From positions 1-22,086 of the IMG/VR virus record IMGVR_UViG_3300025603_000095: a stretch of 22,086 bases of DNA, one strand, 5' to 3'. The notes under the pieces are model-generated. The model worked only from the letters and a program-made list of their open reading frames with translations, was not told the origin of the DNA and did no database searches. The position numbers and the translations under genes are program-made. Within the stretch, counting starts at the first letter, position 1. Every line of letters begins with the position of its first letter. The stretch is from a virus. Positions 1 to 6,300 of the stretch are shown one piece after another.

Positions 1-1
1 G

Positions 2-241
2 CAGGAAATTACTGAGGACATCCTTGAGCGCATTGACGCAGGGGTTTTCTCGCTCGTCGGGCAGGAAATTACTGAGGACGTTCTCGAGCGCATTGACGTT
101 GGGGTGTTCGCCATCGATGGCCAAGCAGCTCCGAAAGGCGTTTCAGAATTCGCTGACACTGGGGTTTTCTCGCTCGTCGGGCAGGACATCACCGAGGACA
201 TCCTTGAGCGCATTGACACTGGGTTGTTCAATGTGGTGTTC
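2..241 (+). repeat. Four tandem 60-bp in-frame repeats
   Basis: The units are 2-61, 62-121, 122-181 and 182-241. Units 1, 2 and 4 are very similar, sharing GAGCGCATTGAC and neighbouring bases. Unit 3 keeps only its second half (GGGGTTTTCTCGCTCGTCGG). Each unit is 20 codons, so copy-number change would keep the frame. More units may lie upstream of the window. Confidence 0.85.
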
Positions 242-358
242 TTTGATGTTGCATTGCGCAAGCCTCGCTACGAGTTCCGTGGTGATTCCACTAGCGCAAG
301 GACCAACACAACGCCAAACTCTGCTCTGGTGCTGCAGCTAACCAACAGTGCAACATAG
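2..358 (+). CDS. C-terminal end of a repeat-containing phage structural protein (partial)
   Basis: This frame is open from the left edge to a TAG stop, giving 118 visible residues; the start lies outside the window. Four consecutive 20-residue units fill residues 1-80. Three follow the pattern Q-E/D-I-T-E-D-(I/V)-L-E-R-I-D-x-G-(V/L)-F, and the third unit is diverged (QAAPKGVSEFADTGVF). A non-repetitive tail of about 38 residues follows. Position just before a baseplate-like gene and the lysis cassette suggests a tail-tip, fibre or other virion protein. That role is inferred from gene order and repeats only, and no family is recognised. Competing reading frames here look like repeat shadows: the chosen frame keeps the repeat acidic and helix-like, and it ends just before a good ribosome site for the next gene. 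Confidence 0.6.
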   Translation, partial: QEITEDILERIDAGVFSLVGQEITEDVLERIDVGVFAIDGQAAPKGVSEFADTGVFSLVGQDITEDILERIDTGLFNVVFFDVALRKPRYEFRGDSTSARTNTTPNSALVLQLTNSAT

Positions 359-386
359 ACACGTCAAAGGAATAGGGTAATCTGAC

Positions 387-716
387 ATGGCATTCTACAT
401 AAAACAAAACGACACATTCCCAGCCATCAGGTCTATCATCCGCGATGGCGACGATGTGGCAATTAACCTGACTGACGCAACAGTGCGGTTCCACATGCGC
501 GAGGCCCAGACCAACGAGCTTATTGTCGACGAGCTCCCATCAATCGTCAGCGAGGCAGGTGGCATCGTCGAATACCAATGGCAGTCGGGCGACACCAGTG
601 CAGTGGGTTGGTATAAGGCCGAATGGCAGGTTACCTACGGCAGCGACTTCGCTGGTGTTGAGACATTCCCTAGCGAGGGATACATTTGGGTCAAGATCGA
701 AGGTGAAGTGGCATGA
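387..716 (+). CDS. Small tail/baseplate-like protein (BppU N-terminal-like)
   Basis: The protein has 109 residues. The start ATG is preceded by AAAGGAATAGGG, a plausible ribosome site. The N-terminus (MAFYIKQNDTFPAIRSII) followed by DGDDVAINLTDATVRFHMR resembles the beta-sandwich domain at the start of siphophage baseplate upper proteins (BppU_N), where a ligand-independent beta fold opens with this kind of 'polarised input, then L-T-G/D-A-T-V' pattern. The C-terminus (GYIWVKIEGEVA) is beta-rich. It sits between a structural repeat protein and the lysis genes, and overlaps the next gene by ATGA. A virion role is a family-level inference from pattern memory. It could be another Ig-like tail accessory protein. 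Confidence 0.55.
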   Translation: MAFYIKQNDTFPAIRSIIRDGDDVAINLTDATVRFHMREAQTNELIVDELPSIVSEAGGIVEYQWQSGDTSAVGWYKAEWQVTYGSDFAGVETFPSEGYIWVKIEGEVA

Positions 717-1006
717 GCGAAGACGATCGTTTCAACAGGCTTGAGAAGCACATGGACAAGCTCGGTGACAAGATCGACGAGCTTGTTAAGGTTGTTGTTG
801 ACATGGCCAAGATGGAAGAGCGGATGATCACGCTTTTTAAGCGCATGGACAAATACGACACCCGCATGGAAAAGGTTGACGACAGGGTGACGCTGATTGA
901 AAAGACATCCAACAAACGTGGTGCTGTGTACATGATCTTGGACAAAGGGTTCTGGGTGGTGTTCGGCGCGGCAGTCGCTTACATAATCCAAACCAATGGA
1001 GGGTGA
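713..1006 (+). CDS. Coiled-coil protein with C-terminal membrane segment (holin-like or XhlA-like)
   Basis: The protein has 97 residues and overlaps the preceding stop as ATGA. Residues 1-70 are highly charged and heptad-like (RLEKHMDKLGDKIDELVKVV, then MEKVDDRVTLIEK), predicting a coiled coil. Residues 77-93 (LDKGFWVVFGAAVAYII) form one membrane segment close to the C-terminus. This architecture matches hemolysin XhlA-type and other holin-associated proteins that anchor a coiled coil to the inner membrane. The gene directly precedes the endolysin and spanins, so a lysis role is likely. No second transmembrane helix is visible, so it would be a single-span holin or a holin partner. No other holin candidate is apparent in the cassette, apart from the membrane tail of the endolysin itself. 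Confidence 0.6.
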   Translation: MSEDDRFNRLEKHMDKLGDKIDELVKVVVDMAKMEERMITLFKRMDKYDTRMEKVDDRVTLIEKTSNKRGAVYMILDKGFWVVFGAAVAYIIQTNGG

Positions 1007-1007
1007 G

Positions 1008-1631
1008 ATGACTAGACGATTTAGCCAACGCAGCCTGAACAACCTGCGCGGTATTCACCCTGACTTACGGCGCGTGATCAATCGTGCGTTGAAAGATTCG
1101 CCGCTGGACTTCGTTGTGATTGAAGGTCTGCGGACAGAGGCGCGTCAAAGCGAGCTCGTTGCCAGTGGTGCATCAAAGACGATGAACAGCCGCCACCTGA
1201 CTGGTCATGCTGTTGACCTGCTTCCCATCGGGCCGAACGGCAAAGCAGCATTCGACTGGCCTCTTTACCACAAGCTGGGCCCAGCAGTAAAAGCAGCTGC
1301 TGAGGCTGAGGGCGTCAAGATCGTTTGGGGTGGCGACTGGCGCACATTCAAGGACGGTCCGCACTTTGAGCTCAACCGCCAAGCTTACCCTGCGGACCAA
1401 TGGACTTCGGCTGAGGAGCCACCAGCAGCGCGCACCAGCGCAGCACAGTCCACCACCGTGCAGGCTTCGGCTGTGCAGATTGCATCGGGTGCTGGGGCAG
1501 CTGTGGCAGCAGTTGGATCGCTAGACGGAACAGCGCAGATAGTCGCTCTGGCATTCGCTGGCATTGTCGTGTTGGCTGGTGCGTGGATCATGCGCGAACG
1601 GATCCGCAAGTGGTCAGATGGTGAACGGTGA
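1008..1631 (+). CDS. M15-family peptidoglycan peptidase (endolysin) with C-terminal membrane anchor
   Basis: The start at 1008 has GGAGG at 998-1002 with good spacing; an in-frame ATG at 996 lacks this. The product has 207 residues. Residues 8-125 form an M15C/VanY-like L-Ala-D-Glu or D-Ala-D-Ala peptidase domain. The SxHxxGxAxD zinc motif is intact at residues 61-70 (zinc ligands His63 and Asp70), and PHFE at 118-121 supplies the third ligand His119. An Ala/Ser/Thr-rich linker (about 130-160) leads to a hydrophobic segment at about 177-195 (QIVALAFAGIVVLAGAW), followed by a basic tail. There is no N-terminal signal. The enzyme should cleave peptide bonds in peptidoglycan at lysis. The membrane tail is unusual for a soluble endolysin and may tether the enzyme or contribute holin-like activity, which is inference. 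The stop overlaps the i-spanin start as TGATG. Confidence 0.85.
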   Translation: MTRRFSQRSLNNLRGIHPDLRRVINRALKDSPLDFVVIEGLRTEARQSELVASGASKTMNSRHLTGHAVDLLPIGPNGKAAFDWPLYHKLGPAVKAAAEAEGVKIVWGGDWRTFKDGPHFELNRQAYPADQWTSAEEPPAARTSAAQSTTVQASAVQIASGAGAAVAAVGSLDGTAQIVALAFAGIVVLAGAWIMRERIRKWSDGER

Positions 1632-1867
1632 TGCTGGGAAAGCTAAAGCTCTACGCATTCGCTGGCGCAGCCTTTGTGTTGGGGCTGCTCGGCATCTATT
1701 TGCGCGGAAGGTCCGACGGGGCAAGCTCCGCAACAGCAAGCACAACTGAGCAGCGGCTGGATGCAATGAAGCAGGCAAAGGAAGTCGAAGATGAGATTGA
1801 GATCCTTGACGATGTTGGGCTTGGTGAGCGTGCTGGTCGGTGGATGCGCGAATCTCGCGACCAATAG
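1631..1867 (+). CDS. Inner-membrane spanin subunit (Rz-like)
   Basis: The product has 78 residues from ATG 1631, which overlaps the endolysin stop; a GTG three bases upstream is also possible. Residues 4-25 (GKLKLYAFAGAAFVLGLLGI) form an N-terminal membrane anchor, followed by a basic LRGRSDG junction. The rest is a charged helical region (TEQRLDAMKQAKEVEDEIEI). This is the layout of an i-spanin, although it is shorter than lambda Rz (about 150 residues). An o-spanin-type lipoprotein gene begins inside it in another frame, which is the classical Rz/Rz1 arrangement and the strongest evidence for this call. The pair would fuse inner and outer membranes as the last step of lysis in a Gram-negative host. 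Confidence 0.75.
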   Translation: MLGKLKLYAFAGAAFVLGLLGIYLRGRSDGASSATASTTEQRLDAMKQAKEVEDEIEILDDVGLGERAGRWMRESRDQ

Positions 1868-2012
1868 CTATTGCGACATCGCTGGCCCAATGCAATTCGG
1901 CAACCAAGCCAGCGTTGACTGGCTGCTGAGGAACGACAGACAACTGCTCGTGAAAATCGTGGTAAACAACGAGACCCACGAGCGAATCTGTCAGCCGCAC
2001 CTGATCCGATAA
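1791..2012 (+). CDS. Outer-membrane spanin lipoprotein (Rz1-like)
   Basis: The product has 73 residues in a frame different from the i-spanin and starts inside it (overlap 1791-1867). The N-terminus MRLRSLTMLGLVSVLVGGC is a lipoprotein signal peptide with lipobox L-V-G-G-C; the Cys at residue 19 would be lipidated. ATG at 1812 is an alternative start that keeps most of the signal. The mature part (about 54 residues) is longer than lambda Rz1 and is not strongly proline-rich. It contains two further cysteines. The nested position and lipobox support an o-spanin role. The 3' end overlaps the convergent gene on the minus strand by 22 bp. Confidence 0.75.
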   Translation: MRLRSLTMLGLVSVLVGGCANLATNSYCDIAGPMQFGNQASVDWLLRNDRQLLVKIVVNNETHERICQPHLIR

Positions 2013-2251
2013 AGCTGGCGCGCACCGCGTCCCAGCTGATCGACCTTTTCAATGAAGATTCCTTGAGCGGTCATCCGCTCGATCAATATGTTCATTGAAA
2101 CAATTAGCGAGTTGCGGTGCGCACTGAGCCCCCAACGCTCGACCCTTGTGGTGATCTCGTCGAGGCTGACAGTGTCAACTCCAGCCTTCTTGCGTTCGGC
2201 GATCAATTCCACAATCGCCATCTGGCGGTCGGTCAATGTGCGCTTATTCAT
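1991..2251 (-). CDS. Small winged-helix-like protein
   Basis: The product has 86 residues. The start ATG at 2251 overlaps the helicase stop as ATGA, so translation is probably coupled. The sequence MNKRTLTDRQMAIVELIAER, then VSLDEITTRVERWGLSAHRNSLIVSMNILIERM, then GIFIEKVDQLGRGARQLYRI reads as helix, helix-turn-helix, and a beta-wing. This resembles a MarR or winged-helix DNA-binding fold. No exact family is recognised. As the last gene of the leftward cluster it could be a regulator or a helicase partner; both are inference. It ends inside the o-spanin coding region, with no space for a terminator between the converging genes. Confidence 0.65.
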   Translation of the reverse strand: MNKRTLTDRQMAIVELIAERKKAGVDTVSLDEITTRVERWGLSAHRNSLIVSMNILIERMTAQGIFIEKVDQLGRGARQLYRIRCG

Positions 2252-3960
2252 CCCAGTCCTAGCTCCCGTCCTACGTCCAGCACCAATGCGCTGAAATCTT
2301 TTTTGGATTGAAGGTTGCGCAGCAGGGCATAGTCGATGCAGCCCTTGGCAACCAAGTCGATGTAAAGCGCCGAGCCACCCATTCCGATGCGGTGGATGCG
2401 GTCCTCGCTCTGCCAACGCTGGACAGAGTTGAACCCGTTGGAATAGTAGATGGCTGTTGAGCTCACCTTTTGCAATCCGTCAAGACCCTCAGCAGCTGTG
2501 GCTGGGGTTGCCACGAAGTAGCGCACTGGTGATTCAGGATCGCAGAAGTCTGCTTTTGCCTTGGTCCGTGCGCGGTCGTCGTCGTCACCAAAGTAGGTGA
2601 CAGCCTCGTCGCCCAGCTCGGCCGCGATGCCACGGATGTCGTGTTTGTAGCGAGCCCAAATCACGACCTTGCCGTCAACGTCCTCCAGCACAGACTTCAG
2701 AGCTTCCATGCGCGGGTTGGGGAAGGTGTCCAACCCGAACTCATGCGCGATGAACCCATTGCTGACCTCTTGGATCTTGCCCAGCGTTGGGGCTGCACCC
2801 TCAAAGAACACGTCCTCGCCCATGGCTGTTGTGTAAATCTGCGTTGTGCGCAGCTGGCTGATAGCATCGCGCTGCTCCTTGGACAAGTCGAATGCGACCT
2901 TGCGATACTGCTTTGCGGGCAGGTCGAGGCAGTCCTCTTTCTTGACGCGGAACACGTATGGTGCGGTGATGTCTTTAAACCGAGTTAGGTTCTTGGAGCC
3001 AACAATCTGCTTGCCTTCAAAGCCACCCATGATGCAATACTCGTTGCGGAAGGCGGTCAGGTAGCGGTGACCCACGATGCCTTCGTCCAGCAACTTGAGC
3101 TGCGACCACTCGTCCACGAGGTTCTTGGCGATAGGCGACCCTGTCATGATGATCCGCACACCGCACTGTTCGGCCACGCGCAATGCAGCCTTTGTGCGTG
3201 CGGCAGTCGGGTTCTTCAGGTAATGCGTCTCGTCGCCAACAAAAGCCACGCGACCCTTGTGAGCCTGCATGAATTCGTTGAGCTCTTGCGCAGCCTTCTT
3301 GTGGATGATCGCATCGAAGTTGACGCAGAACCACTTGAGCTCGTCGTCAAGCTTGAACATGTGAGGCGGCACAGCCTTGCCATTCCAAACATGCGCGCGC
3401 CAACGGACTTCCGATTGGGTGAACATCTTGATTGGGCAAGGCTCGGTGGTGCCGTCGTCCTCAACGCTGTCAGCCGCCCACTGCTCGTGGACACCCTTCT
3501 TGGCGAGCAACACCACCGCGTCAATCCTTCCTGCGCAGTGGTGACGGTTGATCAGGTCGATGGCCATCTTGGTCTTGCCTGTTCCCATGTCTGCGAACAA
3601 TGCGCTGACAAAAGCACCGTTCGGAGCCTTGAGGTCACGGAACTTCTCGTGGGCCATGCGCTGGTGAGCGTGGTCGCGCAAATGAACAACACCAGAGGAC
3701 CCCGAAAAATACGTCGTAGGGGCGCAGAAGGCAGCTTTGGCAGGCAACCCTACAGCGGAACCCCATAGCTCGGCTCCTGGTTTGGCTCCGTGGGCCTCTG
3801 GCACTGTGATGCCCAAAGCCTCTGCGCACCGAACGTTGTGGGGTGTCCGCTCGAAGCGGAACGATCCGTCCTGCAACCACCGCCTGCCACCCTCCAGTTG
3901 GGGTGACAGCATCAGCGCTGCGCGTCGGTCGGTCTTGGGGAGCGTTACGAAGTCACGCAT
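2248..3960 (-). CDS. SNF2-family (SF2) DNA helicase/translocase
   Basis: The product has 570 residues from ATG 3960, which has AGGAGA just upstream; an in-frame ATG at 4020 lies inside the preceding gene and is not preferred. Motifs in order: Walker A ADMGTGKT at 123-130; Walker B/DEAH-like DETH at 243-246; motif III TGSP at 273-276; the C-terminal RecA lobe, with GKVVIWARY at 430-438 and ATPATAAEGLDGL at 484-496; and motif VI QRWQSEDRIHRIG at 514-526. Together these identify an SF2 helicase of the SNF2/RapA-like group common in phages. It is expected to use ATP to translocate on or remodel DNA in replication, recombination or repair. It overlaps the upstream gene by 8 bp and the downstream gene by 4 bp, so all three are probably co-translated. 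Confidence 0.92.
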   Translation of the reverse strand: MRDFVTLPKTDRRAALMLSPQLEGGRRWLQDGSFRFERTPHNVRCAEALGITVPEAHGAKPGAELWGSAVGLPAKAAFCAPTTYFSGSSGVVHLRDHAHQRMAHEKFRDLKAPNGAFVSALFADMGTGKTKMAIDLINRHHCAGRIDAVVLLAKKGVHEQWAADSVEDDGTTEPCPIKMFTQSEVRWRAHVWNGKAVPPHMFKLDDELKWFCVNFDAIIHKKAAQELNEFMQAHKGRVAFVGDETHYLKNPTAARTKAALRVAEQCGVRIIMTGSPIAKNLVDEWSQLKLLDEGIVGHRYLTAFRNEYCIMGGFEGKQIVGSKNLTRFKDITAPYVFRVKKEDCLDLPAKQYRKVAFDLSKEQRDAISQLRTTQIYTTAMGEDVFFEGAAPTLGKIQEVSNGFIAHEFGLDTFPNPRMEALKSVLEDVDGKVVIWARYKHDIRGIAAELGDEAVTYFGDDDDRARTKAKADFCDPESPVRYFVATPATAAEGLDGLQKVSSTAIYYSNGFNSVQRWQSEDRIHRIGMGGSALYIDLVAKGCIDYALLRNLQSKKDFSALVLDVGRELGLG

Positions 3961-4369
3961 CTTTCTCTCCTTGTGGTGGCCATTTTGCCAAGACCTTGCC
4001 TGTTGTGGTTTGCAGCTCAACGGTGCCTTGCTTTGCTTTGCGCGCTGTCAGCTTAAATTGAAGCTCAGCCTCTGACGGTATGCCTTCGTAGATTTCGCGC
4101 GGCTCGTCGGTTTTGCGACCAGACCAACGGACCACATAGTGCTTAACACCTGAAGCCATTTCCTCTGCGTCACGGATCATGCCAGCCTTCATCTCGCACC
4201 AATCTGGTGTGGTGTTCGGGGTTTCCATGATCCGAGGATTGCTTCTGTCTGCGTGCGAGCATGCGTGCTGACCGAGGTGGAATGTTCTGAACACGCACCA
4301 GTTGCAATGCACCTCTCTGGCTTTTTTGGTGATTGTGTCGATTGTTACTTGGGGTCCGAAAGATCTCAT
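3953..4369 (-). CDS. Cys/His-rich phage protein, possible zinc-binding, unknown function
   Basis: The product has 138 residues. ATG 4369 overlaps the stop of the DenV-like gene as ATGA. The N-terminal half is rich in cysteine and histidine: C22-x2-C25, H31, H35, C37, H39 and C58, a spacing that suggests a small zinc site. The C-terminal half (KHYVVRWSGRKTDEPREIYE, then ELQFKLTARKAKQGTVEL) is beta-like and basic. No family is recognised. Its position between a UV-repair glycosylase and an SNF2 helicase makes a role in DNA metabolism plausible, but this is context only. Confidence 0.7.
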   Translation of the reverse strand: MRSFGPQVTIDTITKKAREVHCNWCVFRTFHLGQHACSHADRSNPRIMETPNTTPDWCEMKAGMIRDAEEMASGVKHYVVRWSGRKTDEPREIYEGIPSEAELQFKLTARKAKQGTVELQTTTGKVLAKWPPQGEKDA

Positions 4370-4776
4370 AGCGCATACTCCATGATGGCGTCATACTCTT
4401 CGCGGTATGGGCGGTGGTCGGGTGCACGCTCAATGAGGCGGCACAGGTTCACAGTAAGGTCGGTCTTGTCGGGTTGCCAAAGCGGTCCGAAACCAAGGCC
4501 GATGACTCGTTCTACGCCATCAATCTGCTTGCGTTGGTCAGCTTGATAGCCACGGTGGCGCATCTCCTTGGCCAGCCAACCCGTGCGCAACGTGATGTAG
4601 CCAAGCTTGTCGGCGAAGAATTTCATGTGACCCTTGCCCAGAGTGTATCGCTCGGGGATGTCCTTTGGGTCAACACCACCCTCAGCGAGCGTGATGATGC
4701 GGCCGATCTCGTGCCACTCGGCCAGCAGGTGCTGACGTGTCAACAAAGACGGGTGGACGACGTTGATTCTTGTCAT
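4366..4776 (-). CDS. denV: Pyrimidine-dimer DNA glycosylase / AP lyase (T4 endonuclease V-like)
   Basis: The product has 136 residues, close to the 138 of T4 endonuclease V. The start at 4776 has GGAGG upstream. It places Thr at position 2, so that removal of Met exposes the catalytic N-terminal threonine; the longer frame to 4806 would destroy this. The N-terminus MTRINVVHPSLLTRQHLLAE matches the T4 enzyme layout, and Glu23 (catalytic in T4), His16 and Arg26 are conserved. T4 Arg22 is replaced by His here. The enzyme excises UV-induced cyclobutane pyrimidine dimers and nicks the abasic site. It follows a structured intergenic element that should form its 5' leader. Assignment is strong; activity is inferred from conserved residues. 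Confidence 0.9.
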   Translation of the reverse strand: MTRINVVHPSLLTRQHLLAEWHEIGRIITLAEGGVDPKDIPERYTLGKGHMKFFADKLGYITLRTGWLAKEMRHRGYQADQRKQIDGVERVIGLGFGPLWQPDKTDLTVNLCRLIERAPDHRPYREEYDAIMEYAL

Positions 4777-4965
4777 GGTTGTTTCCTCCAACTTACCACT
4801 TTCCACTTTACCCTACAATTCCCACAAACCCTATCATATACTCTCTATCTTCTCTTCTTTCTCTAACTCCTGAGAATTGTAAGAAAAATGGAAAGTGGTA
4901 AGTGGGAAAACAAGGACTTAACTTTTTGGTGTGATTTCGGGGGAGCCTGAGCCCCCCCACGATGG
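4777..4965 (-). promoter_or_regulatory. Structured intergenic element copy A, upstream of the DenV-like gene
   Basis: This 189-bp gap lies between the DUF932 stop and the denV-like start. Read on the minus strand, 4929 to about 4792 is closely similar to 18072-18211: the first 58 or so bases differ at about one position and the rest is more diverged. An 18-base inverted repeat has arms at 4792-4809 and 4885-4902, with one mismatch that would be G-U in RNA. It extends through ACAATT/AATTGT inside, around a loop of roughly 50 bases that is purine-rich in the transcribed sense. GAAAACAAGGACTTA lies at 4906-4920 on the plus strand. Close to the DUF932 stop there is also a GGGGG(8 nt)CCCCC hairpin (4939-4956) without a T-run. 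Confidence 0.75.
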
Positions 4966-5964
4966 TCACACAGCCAGCTCTGCGAGCTTCTGTTGGGCCA
5001 CGGCCTTGAGGCGGTAGTTGTGGCCCCACCAGCTGTCGACGAGACGCTTGTCTTGCTTGTCGCCAGCACCGTGATCGGTCCAGTGGGTAATGCCATTGAG
5101 CACACCCCAAGCAGACTCTTGTTCCGCACCTGCGCCATTCATGTAGCTGTTCATGAATTGACCCATGCGAGAGCGTTTGCCCAGCTGTGTGTCGATGGCT
5201 TCCAGCATCTCTGTTGCTCCAGCACGGTCAAGAGCCTCTTGGCTGATCAGCGAGTTGAAGAACACCATGGCGTCAAACTTGTCCATCTTGATCTGCTGGA
5301 GCTGTTTGGCGAAGTCACCTTGGGCAGCGAGGTTCTGGTTGGCCATGTCGACCACCTCACGTGCACGGCTGAAGTCAAAGTCGCACATGTGGTTCTGGCG
5401 GTATTCGCTCTGGGTCCCACCGTTGAGAGAGTAGGTAAGGGTGTTGTTGCAAACCACGCGGACCGAGGTCGTGCGGACTTGGATCGACGAGCCAACAACG
5501 TGCGGCAGCGAGAACAGCAGGTAGCCTTCAGTGCGGTCGCCGTTGGGGAGCGTGAAGCCATTGCCCAACTTTGCGAGAGCCCAGACGTGCTGGCCACCCT
5601 TGAGCGAGCCAGCTGTTTCCATCTTGGCACCGCCGACCTCGCAGAACTCACGGAAGAATTCGAATGCCTCTTTGTTCTGGGTCGGACGCCAGTTGTCGCC
5701 GCTGATGGTCATGACCTTGTTGTCGCTGGTCCGCGTCAGTGCCCACTTGGAAGGGACCTTGATGCGGTCGGTCTTCTGGGTCTTAGGATCATACAGCTGG
5801 GTGTAGATCGGCGTCTTCTTGACTTCCCAGTCGAGGCCAGCAGCCACCATCATCTCGTCGACCGAGATTTCAGGATCGACCTGCGTGCCGAGGCCGTGCC
5901 AAGGCAGGGAGCCTGCGTAGGCCATTTTTGCTTCACCGTTGACGATTTCGAGTTCGTGTGCCAT
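4966..5964 (-). CDS. DUF932 phage/plasmid-like protein
   Basis: The product has 332 residues; the start MAHELEIVNGEAKM has AGGAGGACAACC upstream. The opening AYAGSLPWHGLGTQVDPEIS, then VDEMMVAAGLDWEV, is characteristic of the DUF932 (phage/plasmid-like, TIGR03299) family, as are SGDNWRPTQNKEAFEFFREF and TSVRVVCNNTLTYSL further on. Length is normal for the family. The molecular function is not established; members are common on phages and plasmids in early or replication-associated regions. Here it is the largest early leftward gene before the structured element. The minus-strand frame is supported by the family match, so the long plus-strand frame across it is a shadow. Confidence 0.85.
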   Translation of the reverse strand: MAHELEIVNGEAKMAYAGSLPWHGLGTQVDPEISVDEMMVAAGLDWEVKKTPIYTQLYDPKTQKTDRIKVPSKWALTRTSDNKVMTISGDNWRPTQNKEAFEFFREFCEVGGAKMETAGSLKGGQHVWALAKLGNGFTLPNGDRTEGYLLFSLPHVVGSSIQVRTTSVRVVCNNTLTYSLNGGTQSEYRQNHMCDFDFSRAREVVDMANQNLAAQGDFAKQLQQIKMDKFDAMVFFNSLISQEALDRAGATEMLEAIDTQLGKRSRMGQFMNSYMNGAGAEQESAWGVLNGITHWTDHGAGDKQDKRLVDSWWGHNYRLKAVAQQKLAELAV

Positions 5965-5981
5965 GGGTTGTCCTCCTAGGA

Positions 5982-6173
5982 TCAGATGTTGGCGTTGACA
6001 GTTGCGACCAGCTGTTCGTGGTCGGTTGGATTGAGCTTGGGGAAACGCTCGGCCACCCAAGGCCGAACGTCGGAGCTGGCAAGAGGCTCGTGCGAGCTCT
6101 GGCGTCCTTGGAGCAAGGACAGTGCGCAGCGGGTGGCTGAGGTGAGGTTGTTGGTCTTGAAGTAAAGTTGCAT
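5982..6173 (-). CDS. Small hypothetical phage protein
   Basis: The product has 63 residues from ATG 6173; a longer form from ATG 6191 (69 residues) is possible. ATG 6173 is preferred because GGGA sits 7 bases upstream, whereas the AGGA before 6191 is too close to the codon. It begins 1 base after the stop of the small membrane-protein gene. The sequence (MQLYFKTNNLTSATRCALSL, later PWVAERFPKLNPTDHEQLVA) looks helical and soluble. No family or function is recognised. It ends 17 bases before the DUF932 gene and is probably in the same transcript. Confidence 0.6.
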   Translation of the reverse strand: MQLYFKTNNLTSATRCALSLLQGRQSSHEPLASSDVRPWVAERFPKLNPTDHEQLVATVNANI

Positions 6174-6174
6174 G

Positions 6175-6300
6175 TCAGAATCCCAATCCATGTCCTATAA
6201 TAAGAAAGATGTAGCCTGCTCCGAAGAGCGAGGCGACCCCGATAAGGTCGCCCAGCCAATGATCGTTGAGCCAGTTGGCGAGCTTGATGAGCTTACGCAT
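6175..6300 (-). CDS. Very small membrane protein
   Basis: The product has 41 residues. ATG 6300 lies inside the end of the upstream gene (8-bp overlap). An amphipathic basic start (MRKLIKLANWLNDHWLGD) leads into one hydrophobic segment (LIGVASLFGAGYIFLIIGHG). No family is recognised. The overlap with both neighbours and the clear membrane pattern argue for a real gene despite its size. A role in host takeover or superinfection exclusion would be only a guess. Confidence 0.55.
   Translation of the reverse strand: MRKLIKLANWLNDHWLGDLIGVASLFGAGYIFLIIGHGLGF

Noticed and set aside
3067-3768. Plus-strand open frame of 233 codons across the helicase
   Set aside because: It lies opposite conserved SNF2 motifs (DETH, TGSP) and has no ribosome site or family pattern.
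4939-4956. Intrinsic terminator after the DUF932 gene
   Set aside because: There is a GC-rich hairpin but no T-run on the transcribed strand.
4993-5979. Long open frame on the plus strand (328 codons) opposite the DUF932 gene
   Set aside because: The minus strand encodes a clear DUF932 family match with a good ribosome site; the plus frame has no recognisable domain and is a GC-rich shadow.
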